A stretch of DNA of 64,000 nucleotides. Source: Glycine soja. Lineage: Eukaryota > Streptophyta > Magnoliopsida > Fabales > Fabaceae. Of this stretch, positions 25,811-38,034 are shown piece by piece. The position numbers and the translations under genes were made by a program. Under the pieces are notes generated by a model. That model was given only the letters and a program-made list of their open reading frames with translations, searched no databases and was not told where the DNA came from. The stretch spans positions 45,823,611-45,887,610 of the forward strand of contig NC_041003.1 of NCBI RefSeq assembly GCF_004193775.1, in the 5' to 3' direction. The stretch's first letter is position 1. Every line of letters starts with the position of its first letter.

Positions 25811-26131
25811 TTCTATTTATTTTATAAAAAAAATATTGTATAAATTAATATAACTCAAAATAATATAATTAAGTACATGTATGCTACATATTATCGATCA
25901 ATTTTAAAGTTAGGAAAAGTGAATCAATCATGAAATTACCCGTGATCTCAGTCTTGACAGAACCAACCAAATTCCAAACAATCCATATATTTTAATCTAC
26001 AGGTAGGTATATATAAAATACACAAATTTATGATGTTCAATACACAAGCTGGTGCATCCATGCATCCATTATACAAATCAACAAAATAAAATAATTAATC
26101 AATCTTTCAAACTAGTGCTGCAATTTTATTT
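25133..26131. other. Spacer downstream of the acyltransferase gene
   Basis: AT-rich; contains the TA microsatellite listed separately and presumably the 3' untranslated region and poly(A) site of the minus-strand acyltransferase gene in its last 200 bases. No gene seen. Confidence 0.5.
25752..25807. repeat. (TA)n microsatellite
   Basis: About 28 uninterrupted TA repeats. Confidence 0.95.
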
Positions 26132-28162
26132 TCACCGTATGAACGTTCTCACCACCTTCACCATCTGATCAAAGAAAGAATAAGTAGGAGACACAGTGCC
26201 ATCATTCCCCGCAAGCACCCTATACTTATCCTTCCTCGTAAAGTTGGTGCACTCAAACCCTAGCGTAGCCGCCAATATTCTCTGGACATAGTTAGCCACG
26301 TCGTGTGGACTCTTCCCCGAAGAACACGTAGCTTCAACCGGCAACTGGTTAAGGAAAGTAACCTCGTACACCGGTCTAGGGTTCATGAAGAAGAAAATGG
26401 GGTCCAAACCCTTCCAACCCCTCGCGGTGGTTGCATGGAAGAACCCTACCCTATAGTTCATTGCCACTGGCACTATCCGGTCGGTTAGTTCAGCAAAAAG
26501 ACCACTGAACCTTAAAAGGAAAGGCTCACGACATGTTGTTCCTTCGGGACACACTACTAGGTCACCTTTGGATAGCTCAAGTTTGATTTTTTCGGCGTCT
26601 ATGTCGCGTGATCTTGTGAGCCTCACGGTGGGGATGGGGGAAAGGATCTCTGAAAGGCGTGAGATGGAGTACGTGACGGCGGGGATTTTGCGGCGGAGGA
26701 CGGAGGAGAGGACGACGGGATCCATTAGGGTGCGGTGGGTGCAGACGTAGAGCACACCAGAATTGCCGCCGGAGGGAGGGAGGGGTGGTTTTCCCTTTAC
26801 GATGACCTTGCCGCCGAATAGCCTTGAGATGTGTGGAATGGCCCAAAAGGGTAGAATAGAGCCCATGGCTATGCGGATTATGGCTAGTACAATGCCCACA
26901 GGAATCCATAGGAGGATTAGGAGGGAGGTGGATGGCGTCGGCCGCTTCACGAGGCGGCCGTCGTGGAAGATCACCGGAAGTGGCCGGAGCAGCTGGTGGT
27001 TAAAGTTTTGGTTTGCCGAATTCGGTGGATTTAATTGATCCTGCATGTAATGTAGGGAAGTTTTTAGCAATACTTATTATTTAAAAATAATAATTGTGGA
27101 CACTATTATTTAACAACTAGAAAGATAAAAAGATATAATAATAGTAGAAAAAATATATAAATATGATTTAACAAAAGGAAATACGATGGGGTGTCTGTAA
27201 TCATAAAAATTTCTAAATACGATTATTTTATTATTTATAAGACTTACTATGTACTCTAGTTTCAAATATACTCCAACATATATGGATCAGTTTGTGATTG
27301 AATGATCATAAAAAATACTATAAGCGCATATACTGTGTACTTTTTTAATTTAATTTTTAATATACAAATAAAAAATATCAAATTAAGAGTATTAACCATC
27401 AAACGGCAAATATCATAAAAATACTAAAATTTGGCCCATGAGATGGACATAAGGTCATTTTTTATTTATTTTCCCAAGCTAAAATTAAACAGCCTACTTG
27501 ATTGGAAGTGAAAGGAATCTGAATAGTTTGCATAAAATCGTAAAATGTACCGTATATACTATTATTTTACCAAGATAGCTAAACCAAAGTAAATTGATTT
27601 TTAGTTTCATTTTCCATTTCTGTTTAGTTTGATGTATAGCAATAGGCCTTACCATAACCAAAGTTGGCGCTTCATTGTCGAAAAAGTTGGCAACCCTTTC
27701 AGAAATGGTATTGTTGGAGTGACCAAGGACGAAACCCGTCGCAAAGCCAAACCTATTGAAGGAGAGTTCGGTCCCAATGACCTCACCAGCACGTAGATGC
27801 TCCTTCACGAACCTCTCTACCATAATCTTTGGCGTCTTGGTCACCACGACCCTCTTGTCGTAGTTGCTGAACACCCTCCATGTGTCCATGTCAAGATCAT
27901 CCATGTAGAACTTCGGCAAAACTGCCCTAGCCACTGATTCAATCTCGGACTTTGGAACACCAGCCACAGCCACGAAGATCATTAGCTTGAGAGATGCATC
28001 GTTCATGCCAACCATGTCAAGGAACCGAATCACGGGCAATAGTGTTAGCAACAAGGCGAAACGAACCAAACCTGAAGCTTCAAACGCAACCAACATGAAG
28101 TATGAGAACGCATCCTTGTCCTTCACAAGCGTGCCTTCTAGCTCACACACCACAGACTCCAT
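26132..28162 (-). CDS. GPAT5/7-type glycerol-3-phosphate sn-2-acyltransferase (suberin), two exons
   Basis: Exon 1 is 28162-27653 (ends ATG|GTAAGG); exon 2 is 27040-26132 (starts TGCAG|GATCAA). The join is phase 0 and gives about 472 residues. The N-terminal half is the HAD-like phosphatase domain of land-plant GPATs. Its first motif reads ELEGTLVK instead of the DXDXT/V of active phosphatases, as in GPAT5 and GPAT7, so it is probably phosphatase-dead. Exon 2 holds the acyltransferase domain: THRTLMDP (HX4D-like block I), [35 protein letters not shown] and [13 protein letters not shown]. Hydrophobic segments near [18 protein letters not shown] anchor it in the ER. The family acylates glycerol-3-phosphate at sn-2 with omega-oxidised acyl-CoA to make suberin monomers in root and seed coat. 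The linker at the exon junction is shorter than in the GPAT5 proteins I recall. The splice sites are inferred. Confidence 0.9.
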
Positions 28163-29797
28163 AACTTAGGATTATTCACCAGATTTAATTACTCTCTTTC
28201 TTCTTGTACAAATGATGTTTTTTTTTTTTCTTTCTGTACTTGCCTTTGGCTTGTGATTTTTTGAGTTCCAATGTTTCACCTTATAATATGAATATGGTTT
28301 TTATGGTTATGACTTATATACAAGACTATGGAACTGGGCTTTAATTTATTTGACTGGTCTCTAACACAAAGCAGTTTAGCGGTTTTACAACTACCTTCTC
28401 TCTCTCCACTTGGTTTTTTTTTTTTTTTTTTTTCTCTCTCTATGTTTTTGGGTGGATATATCCGCGAAGAATAGAGCATTAGAAGCAACGTTTATAGGCA
28501 AAGATTAATGACTTAACCCCAACAAATTAATTAAAAAGTTTTTTTTTCTGACTTATTAGTTTAGAAGTACTATTGGTAGCCGGCTACTTTTGGTCTTCGG
28601 ACACCTAATTAATTAAAATTTGCGCGTCTTTTACGAGTATTTTTAGGTCACTTACCATTGCTTAAAATGAAACATACGTATCTTGAGTTTTGACCAATAT
28701 TTTTGTTTGATATGAAAAATTAATTATCTCGTCATACTATATATATACGACTGTTGACTGATGTCTAGAGAGTACAAGACAAAATTGATGTAGTTCATCC
28801 TAAAATATTGCAAATTATGTGTACTAAGCAGTAACCATATTCTTGACGTATTGAAGCGTCTATGTGATGTAAAATCTTGAGCATAATTACACGACTTGAA
28901 GCTTTTACATAAAGTACCTCTTAATATTATCCTTTATAATCTTAATAACAGCAGTGATATTCCCTTAGATAATTAATACTACTAATTAACGATGTGATTG
29001 CTTATTAGATGTGAAAAATCATTTTAGATCTGACATAAAAACATGTATATTTTATATGATAGTATTTGCAACAGTTGAAGTGAATATAATTAAACTTGAA
29101 CAAAGTAAAACGACAGGATTAAAGAATCTAACAAAATTAATAAGTCGTAATTCCATGTAGATTACACGGAATTACTTATATTTTTTATGCATAATAAATT
29201 TCCTAAAGTAGAACGACCTTGTCTATGAATATACACTTGTAGTACATTTAGCAAGCTACGTGACAGATACTGACTGATAAAATGGCTTGTTTCACAGATG
29301 AGACGTGAAATATAAAGATCAATTTGAGGAAATTATATCCAAGGAAACAAGTTTTTTGTTTTTGTTTTAAGATGAAGGAAACGAGTTAAAGCAAGTGTTT
29401 TTCGTAATTTAATTATTGGTTACTTAATTATAGAAGCAAGACAAAAGATACTGAGTAATATTTAGTTATTGTCTGCACGGAAATTTCATTTGTTGTCGCG
29501 ACATCATTTTCTCATAAAAACTGTAAACTTTAATGAACAAGTTATATTTTAGGGTACGTATGAAATTTTTTAATAACTACAACATTAAAATATTGTAGCT
29601 CTTTTTTTAATGTAAATTTATAAATATTTTTTTAACTATTATTGTGAAATATGAAAGATATAAAAGTTATATATATAAAGCTTCCCAATGCCATCGAGCG
29701 CATAAATCAAAGTAGGGGTGATCAAAATAATCGGTTATACTTTTTATTTAATTATAATCATAATTAACGGATTGTATAATAACTAGTTAATTTAAAA

Positions 29798-29800
<3 letters not shown>

Positions 29801-29842
<42 letters not shown>
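29801..29842. repeat. (TA)n microsatellite
   Basis: About 21 TA repeats. Confidence 0.95.
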
Positions 29843-29848
<6 letters not shown>

Positions 29849-31314
29849 TAATCAATATGATAAATGATTATTATAAAAAAATGATTTTGATTGGGACATA
29901 ATTTGATAATTAGTAACTTTTTTTTTTAAAGATCACATGTTTTTAATAAATAATTTTAATTACTAGCATTTCTTGAAGGGAGTAAGACTTGTGCAATTTT
30001 ATTTTTTTAATAAATGATTTTAATTTGCGATAAAGAATTTATTAGAAAATGTTATTAGGATTTCTTATTATAATTGAGGTATTTCACAACATCAACGCCG
30101 AGAAATAGGGTGAGCGGTGACATGAACATGACATGATATTCTTTATTGGAGTAATTTTCTTTCTTCATTGTCTTTTTATTATGAAATTCAATAGATGTAG
30201 ATGCGATGTAACATCCAATTGCATGGCTACCAATTGTCATTTCCCAGTTTCTACTCCATATCCATGTGTTCCTATAGTTCTCTTGAAAATTTGGTGTTAC
30301 AAATCAAAACCCACAAGGCCACAATTGTTAATAAATAATTTTTTTAATCAAATTAATAAAGTTTACATACAGTTTTTAGACGTTTTTAAAATTATCATTT
30401 AATTGGAAATATAAATTTACATCAAATATTGTATATGTTACTGAAATGAAATTTTAATTATGATTGAACAATATAACTAAGAACCTTTTTTTCTTAAAAA
30501 AAAGTACATCTAACTTTTCCCCAATATCAATCTACTCGCTTTAAAAATTACATTATAACTTTTAATCATTAATAAATAATAATCTACTTGCTTTTCTAGA
30601 ACTATTTCTATCAATATCAACAAGTTGAACCTTTCAAGATTCAAATAAATAAAGTTCCTTGCTTCCCCCTAGTTAACTCAACTTCTTTTTTTTTTAACTG
30701 TTTTTTTAAATCACTTTTAATTAATTAAAAGTGGAAAAATCAAACTTTTATATTAAAACACGTTTGAATATGTGATTGAATTGAATCATTCAGAAAAAAA
30801 AGTGATTCAATTGAATACTCTTTAAATAAAATTTTATTAAAAAGAATTTATTGGTAATCATATAAAAAACGATGAAGTTTAATGAAATCAGTTAATTTTT
30901 TTTTATAAACTTTCATATAAAAAATGCATATTGTAAGACAAATAAATTTATTCAATAAAAATATAAGAAATACTCCAATTCATAATAAAATAATGAAAAT
31001 TACATTAATTAGAATCATCCACATTAGAAATGTCCTCTTAAGTTAAGATATTGCATTGAGACAAAGCCAATCACTAGTTATACCCTCTTTAAACATATAA
31101 TTCAATTAACAAATTACATTGAAATACCATTTATTAGTAAATAAAAAAAGCACATGAAACTTTTTATTTGATCCAACATTATCTTCTAGCCGGCTTTGAT
31201 TTATAATTTGAAGGCTTCTTAGTATAAAACATAATGAAATAAGTTAGAAAATTTATAAAACTCACTTTCATAAATTCAAGTATGTTCTTTCAAATATCTT
31301 CTAATTAAGTTTCC

Positions 31315-31368
<54 letters not shown>
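31315..31368. repeat. (CT)n microsatellite
   Basis: About 25 CT repeats with one CTTT interruption near 31321; GA on the opposite strand. Confidence 0.95.
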
Positions 31369-31369
<1 letters not shown>

Positions 31370-33578
31370 AATTAACTTACGTTTAAGGCAAAGAAAATTG
31401 TGCAAAGACTAAAAGCTAGAAAAAGTTATGTAACAGACTTCAAATTTAACAACATGCCAATTGTTAACTATAGTCAAAGCGGGTAGGAAATTAATATGTA
31501 TGTTGTTGCTCAGAATGGCTTAAGCCAAAACAAGAAGTTTGGTGTCCCCTTTTTATCACAGCTTGGTAAAGAATTGAAAGTAGGTCAGAAAATATATCCC
31601 GATACCTTGTAAAATTGAAACTAGTACGGTTGCTCAACTCCTTTGTGACCCAGAACTACAATTTGTTTGTATTCAATATATCAACATTCCAAAATGTACA
31701 AATTTACGTTAATTCATAATCCATTAGCCTTATTGTCGCTGTGGAAAACTTGATCTCCCAATTAGGTAAGGTTGGTAAGAAATTGAAATCTAATGCCCTT
31801 TTGTATTTTAACAAAGAAATTAAAGCTGTTGTAGTATTTCTTTCTTTTGCACCACGAACGAATATTTTTTATGCGTTCTCTAGCCGCAATCCATTACTCC
31901 AAAGTTTCCCGCATAAGGACCAAAATTTGAATTGCGGATAAATTCGTTTTGTTGGCTAGCCTGTGTTTGGTGCTTGAGTTGTATAAGTATTTCAAAATCC
32001 CTTCTAGCCAATTCCATGCATATCCACAATCTCGAAACGAACGCAATTACATTCAAGGTTTCTATGGTTGACTTGCCAACACTAAACTATCACAAATATG
32101 CTAATTATATTGGTTGAGTAAGTGTTTAATCTTGATCTACAATTATCATTACGTGAATTTGATTTTATTTAGTTTGCTAAATTGTTTATTGTTAGAGATA
32201 GAATATGAATATTTAAGATCCAATCTATCATATGATGAATTTTAGTTTTAATTAAGTATTATCTTTTATTTCAGTGTCATATTTATTCTTTGATTGAATG
32301 ATTATGGCTAAACATATAATTTAGTCCTTATATATGTTATTCATTCTCAATTTGATTCTTATATGTTAAAACTTATTAAATTGGTTCCTGTACATACAAA
32401 TATTATTAGTTTGGTGTTTATCACAATTAATTCTCTTATGTGTTTTTTATTTGATCACTCTTTATAGTGCATTTCTAATTTAGTTCTTATACAACATATT
32501 CTTAACTTGGTTCTTACATATATGGACCAAATAAAAAATATATTACACATATAAAGACCAAATCAATAATGCCCTACATGTATAAGAATCAAGGCAATTA
32601 TAACAGTTAACATATGACAACAGGGAACAAACACACTTAACACATGCATGGTTTCATGAACTCATTTTGGAGAAAAATGTATTCAGCTATAAAAACTATT
32701 ATAGGGATTTGAGTCCTTATTAATATATCCAAAGAATTATTTACCTATTTAGCCATTATCACATTTTATTTAAAATCCTTATACCATCCAAATAATCACA
32801 AGGCAAAATTTATTCATTTTTCATCTCATGAAGAATGAATGGATGGAAGAAGTTAGGATAAGTTGTATTTCATATGCAGCTGCATGTAACAGAAAATCTT
32901 AAAACAAAAGGGGCCTCAGCTTCACGGGCTAATTATAAGGTCTACATGTTGTGTAATAAATGCTTGGGCTAATTACTATTGGCACCCCTCAATCCAAAAG
33001 ACTATGATCCTCAATCCAATATTTGACATGCCTACAAGCACCCCGTACCACGAGTACCCCTGGGCCTGCACTTGGTATGAGAAATTACAGGCAAATAACA
33101 GATGTGATGTACTTAGTTTCTTGATGTACACCACAAAAAATTAACATCTGCCAATTTCCCCCTAACATTCCTATCAAACTAGTTTTTCTTTGTTTGTATT
33201 CAGTATCTTATCATGAAAAACTTTCTACGCAAAGGCAATTACCTGTTAATTATTCCATATAGAAAGAGGGATTGTGTAAAAAAAAAAAAGGAGAAGAGGA
33301 GAATAATTATATCATCGTGGCCATGCCAATAATTTTAAGACAAATTCAGGCAATAGGATAGACTGATAGAGCAATGAGCTTTCTTAAGTTCCATTATTTT
33401 TCTAGCTACATGCATGTTTTGCTTACTAATATAGAAAGGTCAAGGAAAGTATTTAACAAGTATTTCAATTTGAGATATATACTAGCATTCTAAATATAAA
33501 AATTATCCAAGAAAGAATCCTTTATTAGGGTTTGCAAGACTGAACAAGTTCAGAAGTGAAATCCGTCAATTGGTTGAT

Positions 33579-33850
33579 TCATGGGTTGGCGATGGTGAAG
33601 ATGATGTTTCTGATCAGGGAGACGCTCATTGATAATTTGTTCATCAAGGGAGTGAACGTGGCTTTTGTGGCGGCTTCAACTTTTTGTTTTTCTTCACGTA
33701 GAGCATCGCAAAGAAAATTGCGGTAAAAGTCCTCAAACTCCTTGAAGTCAATGTACCCATCGCCGTTTCATCAGCATCCCCGATACTTTTCAACAACTCG
33801 AAGGTGGGTTTAATACCGCATGCACAAACCCTGTCCTTCATATCCTTCAT
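33579..33850 (-). pseudogene. EF-hand calcium-binding protein, short and frameshifted
   Basis: From ATG at 33850 (an in-frame TAG precedes it) the frame reads MKDMKDRVCACGIKPTFELL and then enters an EF-hand loop. At about 33764-33767 one base appears to be missing from GATGAAACGGCGATGGG. In the next frame the loop continues with GDGYIDFKEFEDFYRNF and runs on to a TGA at 33579. Together the two frames would make about 90 residues with one canonical EF-hand, in which Asp, Asn, Asp, Tyr, Asp and Glu occupy the loop positions. The original frame stops about 40 codons after the shift in unrelated residues. This is either a truncated pseudogene or a gene with a sequencing error. The parent family (calmodulin-like or other EF-hand protein) cannot be fixed. 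Confidence 0.6.
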
Positions 33851-36390
33851 CTAGATTTTTCAGTCGCCTTCCATGTAATTAAATTATAGGTGAGTATTAT
33901 AATTATGAGAGAAAAAGTTATACGTTAATAATGTAATTTTTTTTACATAATTATTCAATAATAACTTTTATGATAAATTTATTAATTTTTAAAATAATTA
34001 TCTTAAAATAATCTAAATAATGGTGTGTGATTAAATGTGAGTCTAAAATTAATTTAACTGTTAATACATTGACATTAAATTCTATAACTATAATTATAAC
34101 TAATTATAATTTGATATAACCCACTAGTATTTTTAAAATATGAATATATAACTAATTATTTTTTATTCATAATACGGTTCTATAATAAGGTTATTTTATA
34201 TATAGTTAGTACTTAATACGAATTTCAGATCCCAATATGTCCTCATTTCTTCCCTTAAGACATAACTATATGTAACTGGGGAACGAAACTAGTATTCATA
34301 ACTACACATTAATTTGTCCTTTACTACAAACAAGTAAATGTTCAAACAAAATACTACGATGTATATAGGTTAGATCTTAATTTTGCTTTAAAAAAAGGTT
34401 AGATCTTAATTTAATTATTTTCTAATCAGTCGGCAAGCCCTATTTGCAACTCTACTTGTATGATATTCTAAAATAGCTAATAAATGGAAATTTTAATATA
34501 TTCTTGTCCTCTCATCATGTAGGCTTCATTATGTCTCTCCTTATATTTAGGATAGGTCACTCAACTCGTGAAAAAGAAAAGTAAAGAAGAAAGTAGATGT
34601 ATATAAGCCACTCGGGAACAACAGAATAAAAGTTAAACCACAACGGAGTAGAAAACCACGAAGAAAATGGCTTTAACCTTGGGTCAGAAGTGTTGTCCTA
34701 TATAAAGTAGAAGAAGCAAATAGAAAATGGAATCATTTCTAGTTTTACACAGAATTACTACATGTGAAAGGGGAAATAATTATATTTATTCCCCTTCGTT
34801 ACCCACAGTTGAAATTCCAGCCAATAAAATCACGGGCTCTTGTCCTACAAATAGATAAATTCGAAATTACTCATTCCCTTTCTATCCCACGCCAACTCGG
34901 ATGTGTTAACCCAACTCTCTTATTCGAAAAAAAAAACCCTCATATTAGTAAATTAAAATTAAGTTCAAGGATATTTAAAAAGAGAATATGAGCTCAAAAA
35001 GAGAGGGGAAATTCCCAATCTATCAAACATTTTTTTTCAACAACTTGTTTTGGAAATGATTTTAATAAAATGGATTTTGAAAATAGAAAACAAAACACTA
35101 CCAAACAGGTCATATTGTTCACTTAGCATCGATCTGAACTGAAAAGAGAAGTAAATGGGTGAATGTTAGGTAGACATAAAAACAAGGAAAGTAAATTTTT
35201 TTAGTCTTGCATTCATGTGTTGTTCCGAACCTAAATGGGCAAAGAGACTTCAGCTGACTTTGTCAATTCAATGCTGATTAAGACACTTGAGAGGCCTGCG
35301 AATCAAGCAACATTTTGTTAATGAACAAAGCTATAACAAAAATGATAATGCATTATCCCTTGTTCATTAAAAAAAATACCACTGGGATATTTGGCATTTT
35401 CTTTAATTTGGTAGTTATTATGTTTTTAATAGTAATTACCAAAATAATTAAAATACATTGACAACATTTTTTTTACATGGTTGTCCAATTATATATTAAC
35501 ATATAATTGAAAATTATTTAATTTTATAATAATTATTTTAAAATTGGTATCAAGAGTATTTTTTTAATTAATTAATAGTGTTAAATTCTTTATATTGGCA
35601 GTATAATAAAATTGAAGTCTAATTATAAAAATATTCCCTTATCCTTCCAAAAAAACATCCTTATTTTCATCATGTTTTGTTTTCACCAATTCTTTTTTAT
35701 TTTTAAAGAAAAAAAATTGAATAGACATAGTAACACTAATGTAAGTCTTTGCAATTGCAAATAATATAAATTAAATAAAAAAGAAAACAAACTAACCTTG
35801 ACGTTTGTTTCTTCCTAACAAAAGTCTATTTATTTATTTTAACTTTTACAATGACTAATTATGTATAAAAAAATATTGACTAATTTTTAAAATTTTCAAA
35901 ATTGTATTCAATTTGCATTTAGTTACAGTGCCATCTTATTAAAATTAGTTTTTCAAGTATAAATATGTAGTTTTCTTATTACAATCTTTAGCATTCATCT
36001 CCCTCCCCCCAACCCAATTTAAATTTAAATTTTTTCATAAATTAATAATGCATGATTTTACGCACATGACTCAACTAGCAATAAATATTTTGGAGGATTT
36101 AGAATTTGGAAGGTTAAAAACGAAATTGTTTCTGATGGTATACCGCCCTTTAAAACTAACAATTTTCTTTATTTGATATATATATATATATATATATATC
36201 ATTTTTTTGTCAAATGCCCCTTTAAGCCTTATTTTTTCTTTATTATAAATATATTTATATAAAGAGAGCCTAAATAAATAAATTAAAGAATAAAAGGGAG
36301 GTATGAATCCATGATTAAACACTGCATGTGCATGGGGGGGAAAAACAAAATAGTAAGAGAAACAATAGGTAGAAATTAAATCTAGCTAAC
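33851..36390. other. Intergenic region, includes the unresolved 3' part of the RADIALIS-like gene
   Basis: AT-rich spacer. A (TA)11 run sits at 36177-36199. The last exon of the neighbouring MYB gene should lie in the upper part but is too short to identify with confidence. No other gene seen. Confidence 0.5.
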
Positions 36391-36650
36391 CTCTCTTGAT
36401 TATTATCTGTGGACTTATAGCTGGGAATTGGAACACGTCCAGACTCTATATGCCTAAGGTCCTCCAAAAGGATTTCATAGTGTCTCTTCACTTCCTCAGC
36501 CGATTTATCACCAACCACTTTTGCTATGTTTTGCCATCGATCTGGGGTGTCTTGATCATACAAGGCAAGTGCGCTTTCGAATTGCTTGTTCTGCATGCGT
36601 GTCCAAGAGGAAAAAATTTCCTTGTTATTGTTGTGGGAGTTTGAAGCCAT
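36391..36650 (-). CDS. RADIALIS-like single-MYB (SANT) transcription factor, exon 1
   Basis: Exon 1 encodes 86 residues and two bases of the next codon, ending at a donor GAG AG|GTTAGC (36391/36390). Residues 14-65 form the single MYB/SANT domain with Trp16, Trp39 and Tyr58 as the three hydrophobic-core residues. RADIALIS hallmark strings are present: [28 protein letters not shown] and [15 protein letters not shown] proteins are small nuclear factors that compete with or bind larger MYB partners. RADIALIS itself sets floral dorsoventral asymmetry; RL genes act more widely in growth. In this family a small second exon supplies only a few residues and the stop. A candidate acceptor, CACATGCAG|TGTTTAA near 36325, would add just Ser-Val before a stop but implies an intron of only about 65 bp. 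Without splicing the frame reads on to a stop at 36315. Confidence 0.85.
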
Positions 36651-37932
36651 GAGTTAATTAGTTAGCTCACTGGAGGTGTTGTAATCTCAGGTAGGTAGAA
36701 ATAATGGAAGGTTTTGTTTCTATGCAATTTTGAATTAGGGGACAAAGAAGAGGAGCTGAAAAGAAAAAAAGATGGGGTGGTTATTTTTTCATGAATGAAG
36801 GGTTGGAATGGTCATCTGTTTATAAAAAGGTGAAAGGATTGGTGGATCATGCCTAGATGTGACCCGTAAATGTAGGGTGGGACAACATACAGCTAGTCTC
36901 TTGTGATACACTTTAAAGAGTTTTTGAGAAATTAACCTCCAGGAGATGGAGATTATTATGTGTATGTGTATCGTGAATCACAACTTATGTTGAATGAATG
37001 GGATAAATTAAGAGATTTGGTTTTAATACAATGACACAGTTTATACTTTAATTCAATTATAAATTTTCATGGAGTATAAAATTATTAATTTTTGTAATAA
37101 TTATTTTAAAAAGTAATATATATGATAATTTTTAATTGGTTGACCTTCACCGTTAATTGTGATTGCTTGAGCTAGTTTTATAAATTCAAGTAAGGGGTTA
37201 ACTAGGTATAACACAGAAACAAGAATACAACGTACTACCCTAGAGTAGTTGATTATGAATATTCAACGTACAAAAATATTTTTTTATAATATTCTTACCT
37301 AATTTGCCTTCTAAAAAATATATTCTTTCTTACCTAACTCAAAAGATAAGATACATGTAGCTTCCTATAAAAAAGAATTACAGCTTACTACGGAGCTATG
37401 AGCAATTTTTTTTAATGAAGTTTTGTTTCTGCTTGTACGGTAAATTGTGGGTGTAGGGTAAAGGATAAATCTCACGTTTTCAATTTGCAGCTTTGCCCTT
37501 TTCTAAAATTTTTTATTTTTTATTTATTCGTTCAAGTAATATAATCTTCTTACCTTGCTAAAACAGTTAGATACCTTTCATATTCAGCAGAGTACTGAGT
37601 ACCATTTTGTTCTGGAATTTCTAATGAAATATCAACTACTTGAGTGTTGAAGACTGAAGAGTCTCATTGAAACAAAGATAATTTCTAGTTTTAACAGCTA
37701 GAAACTGATATACATCCAGTACTAAAAGACAAACGTGTGGAGTCAAATATGATGAAGGAAAATGTTATGTGTACATTTTGTGTAATAAATTATGAGGAAA
37801 AAAAGAATGATAATATAATACAAGATGAAACCCATAATATAAAGAGAAAAAAAAAATGAAGTCATAAAAAATGATTTAAAACTGTTAGGTGAATATTGAT
37901 GTGGATAACTACAGTATAACATTTAAATTAGT

Positions 37933-38034
37933 GTCAAGGAGACGGTTCCAATCTGACAGTTGACGGTGGTCTGCGGTGGAATTTACCGCAACAGATCGAG
38001 TACGTGTTTCACGAGCAGTGGAAGGTTCGGTTTT
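37933..38034 (+). other. Possible orphan exon fragment
   Basis: About 33 codons just after an in-frame stop have coding-like composition: GDGSNLTVDGGLRWNLPQ followed by QIEYVFHEQWKV. They then run into GGAAG|GTTCGG, which resembles a splice donor, followed by T-rich intron-like DNA. I do not recognise the protein. It may be a captured or decayed gene piece. Confidence 0.25.

Larger units (their letters stand above)
28163..33578. other. Intergenic region, no gene seen
   Basis: The first 300 bases are the presumed leader and promoter of the acyltransferase gene, with a long T run near 28418-28433. The remainder is AT-rich spacer with TA and CT microsatellites. A stretch at about 32290-32660, with many TTAGTCCTTAT, TTTGATTCTTATA and AATTTAGTTCTTATA lines and inverted counterparts (GGACCAAATAAAA, AAAGACCAAATC), resembles a widespread legume MITE-like repeat but has no clear ends. 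Confidence 0.5.

Noticed and set aside
26303..27038. Plus-strand and alternative-frame open reading frames over the acyltransferase exon
   Set aside because: Out-of-frame shadows of exon 2 of the GPAT gene.
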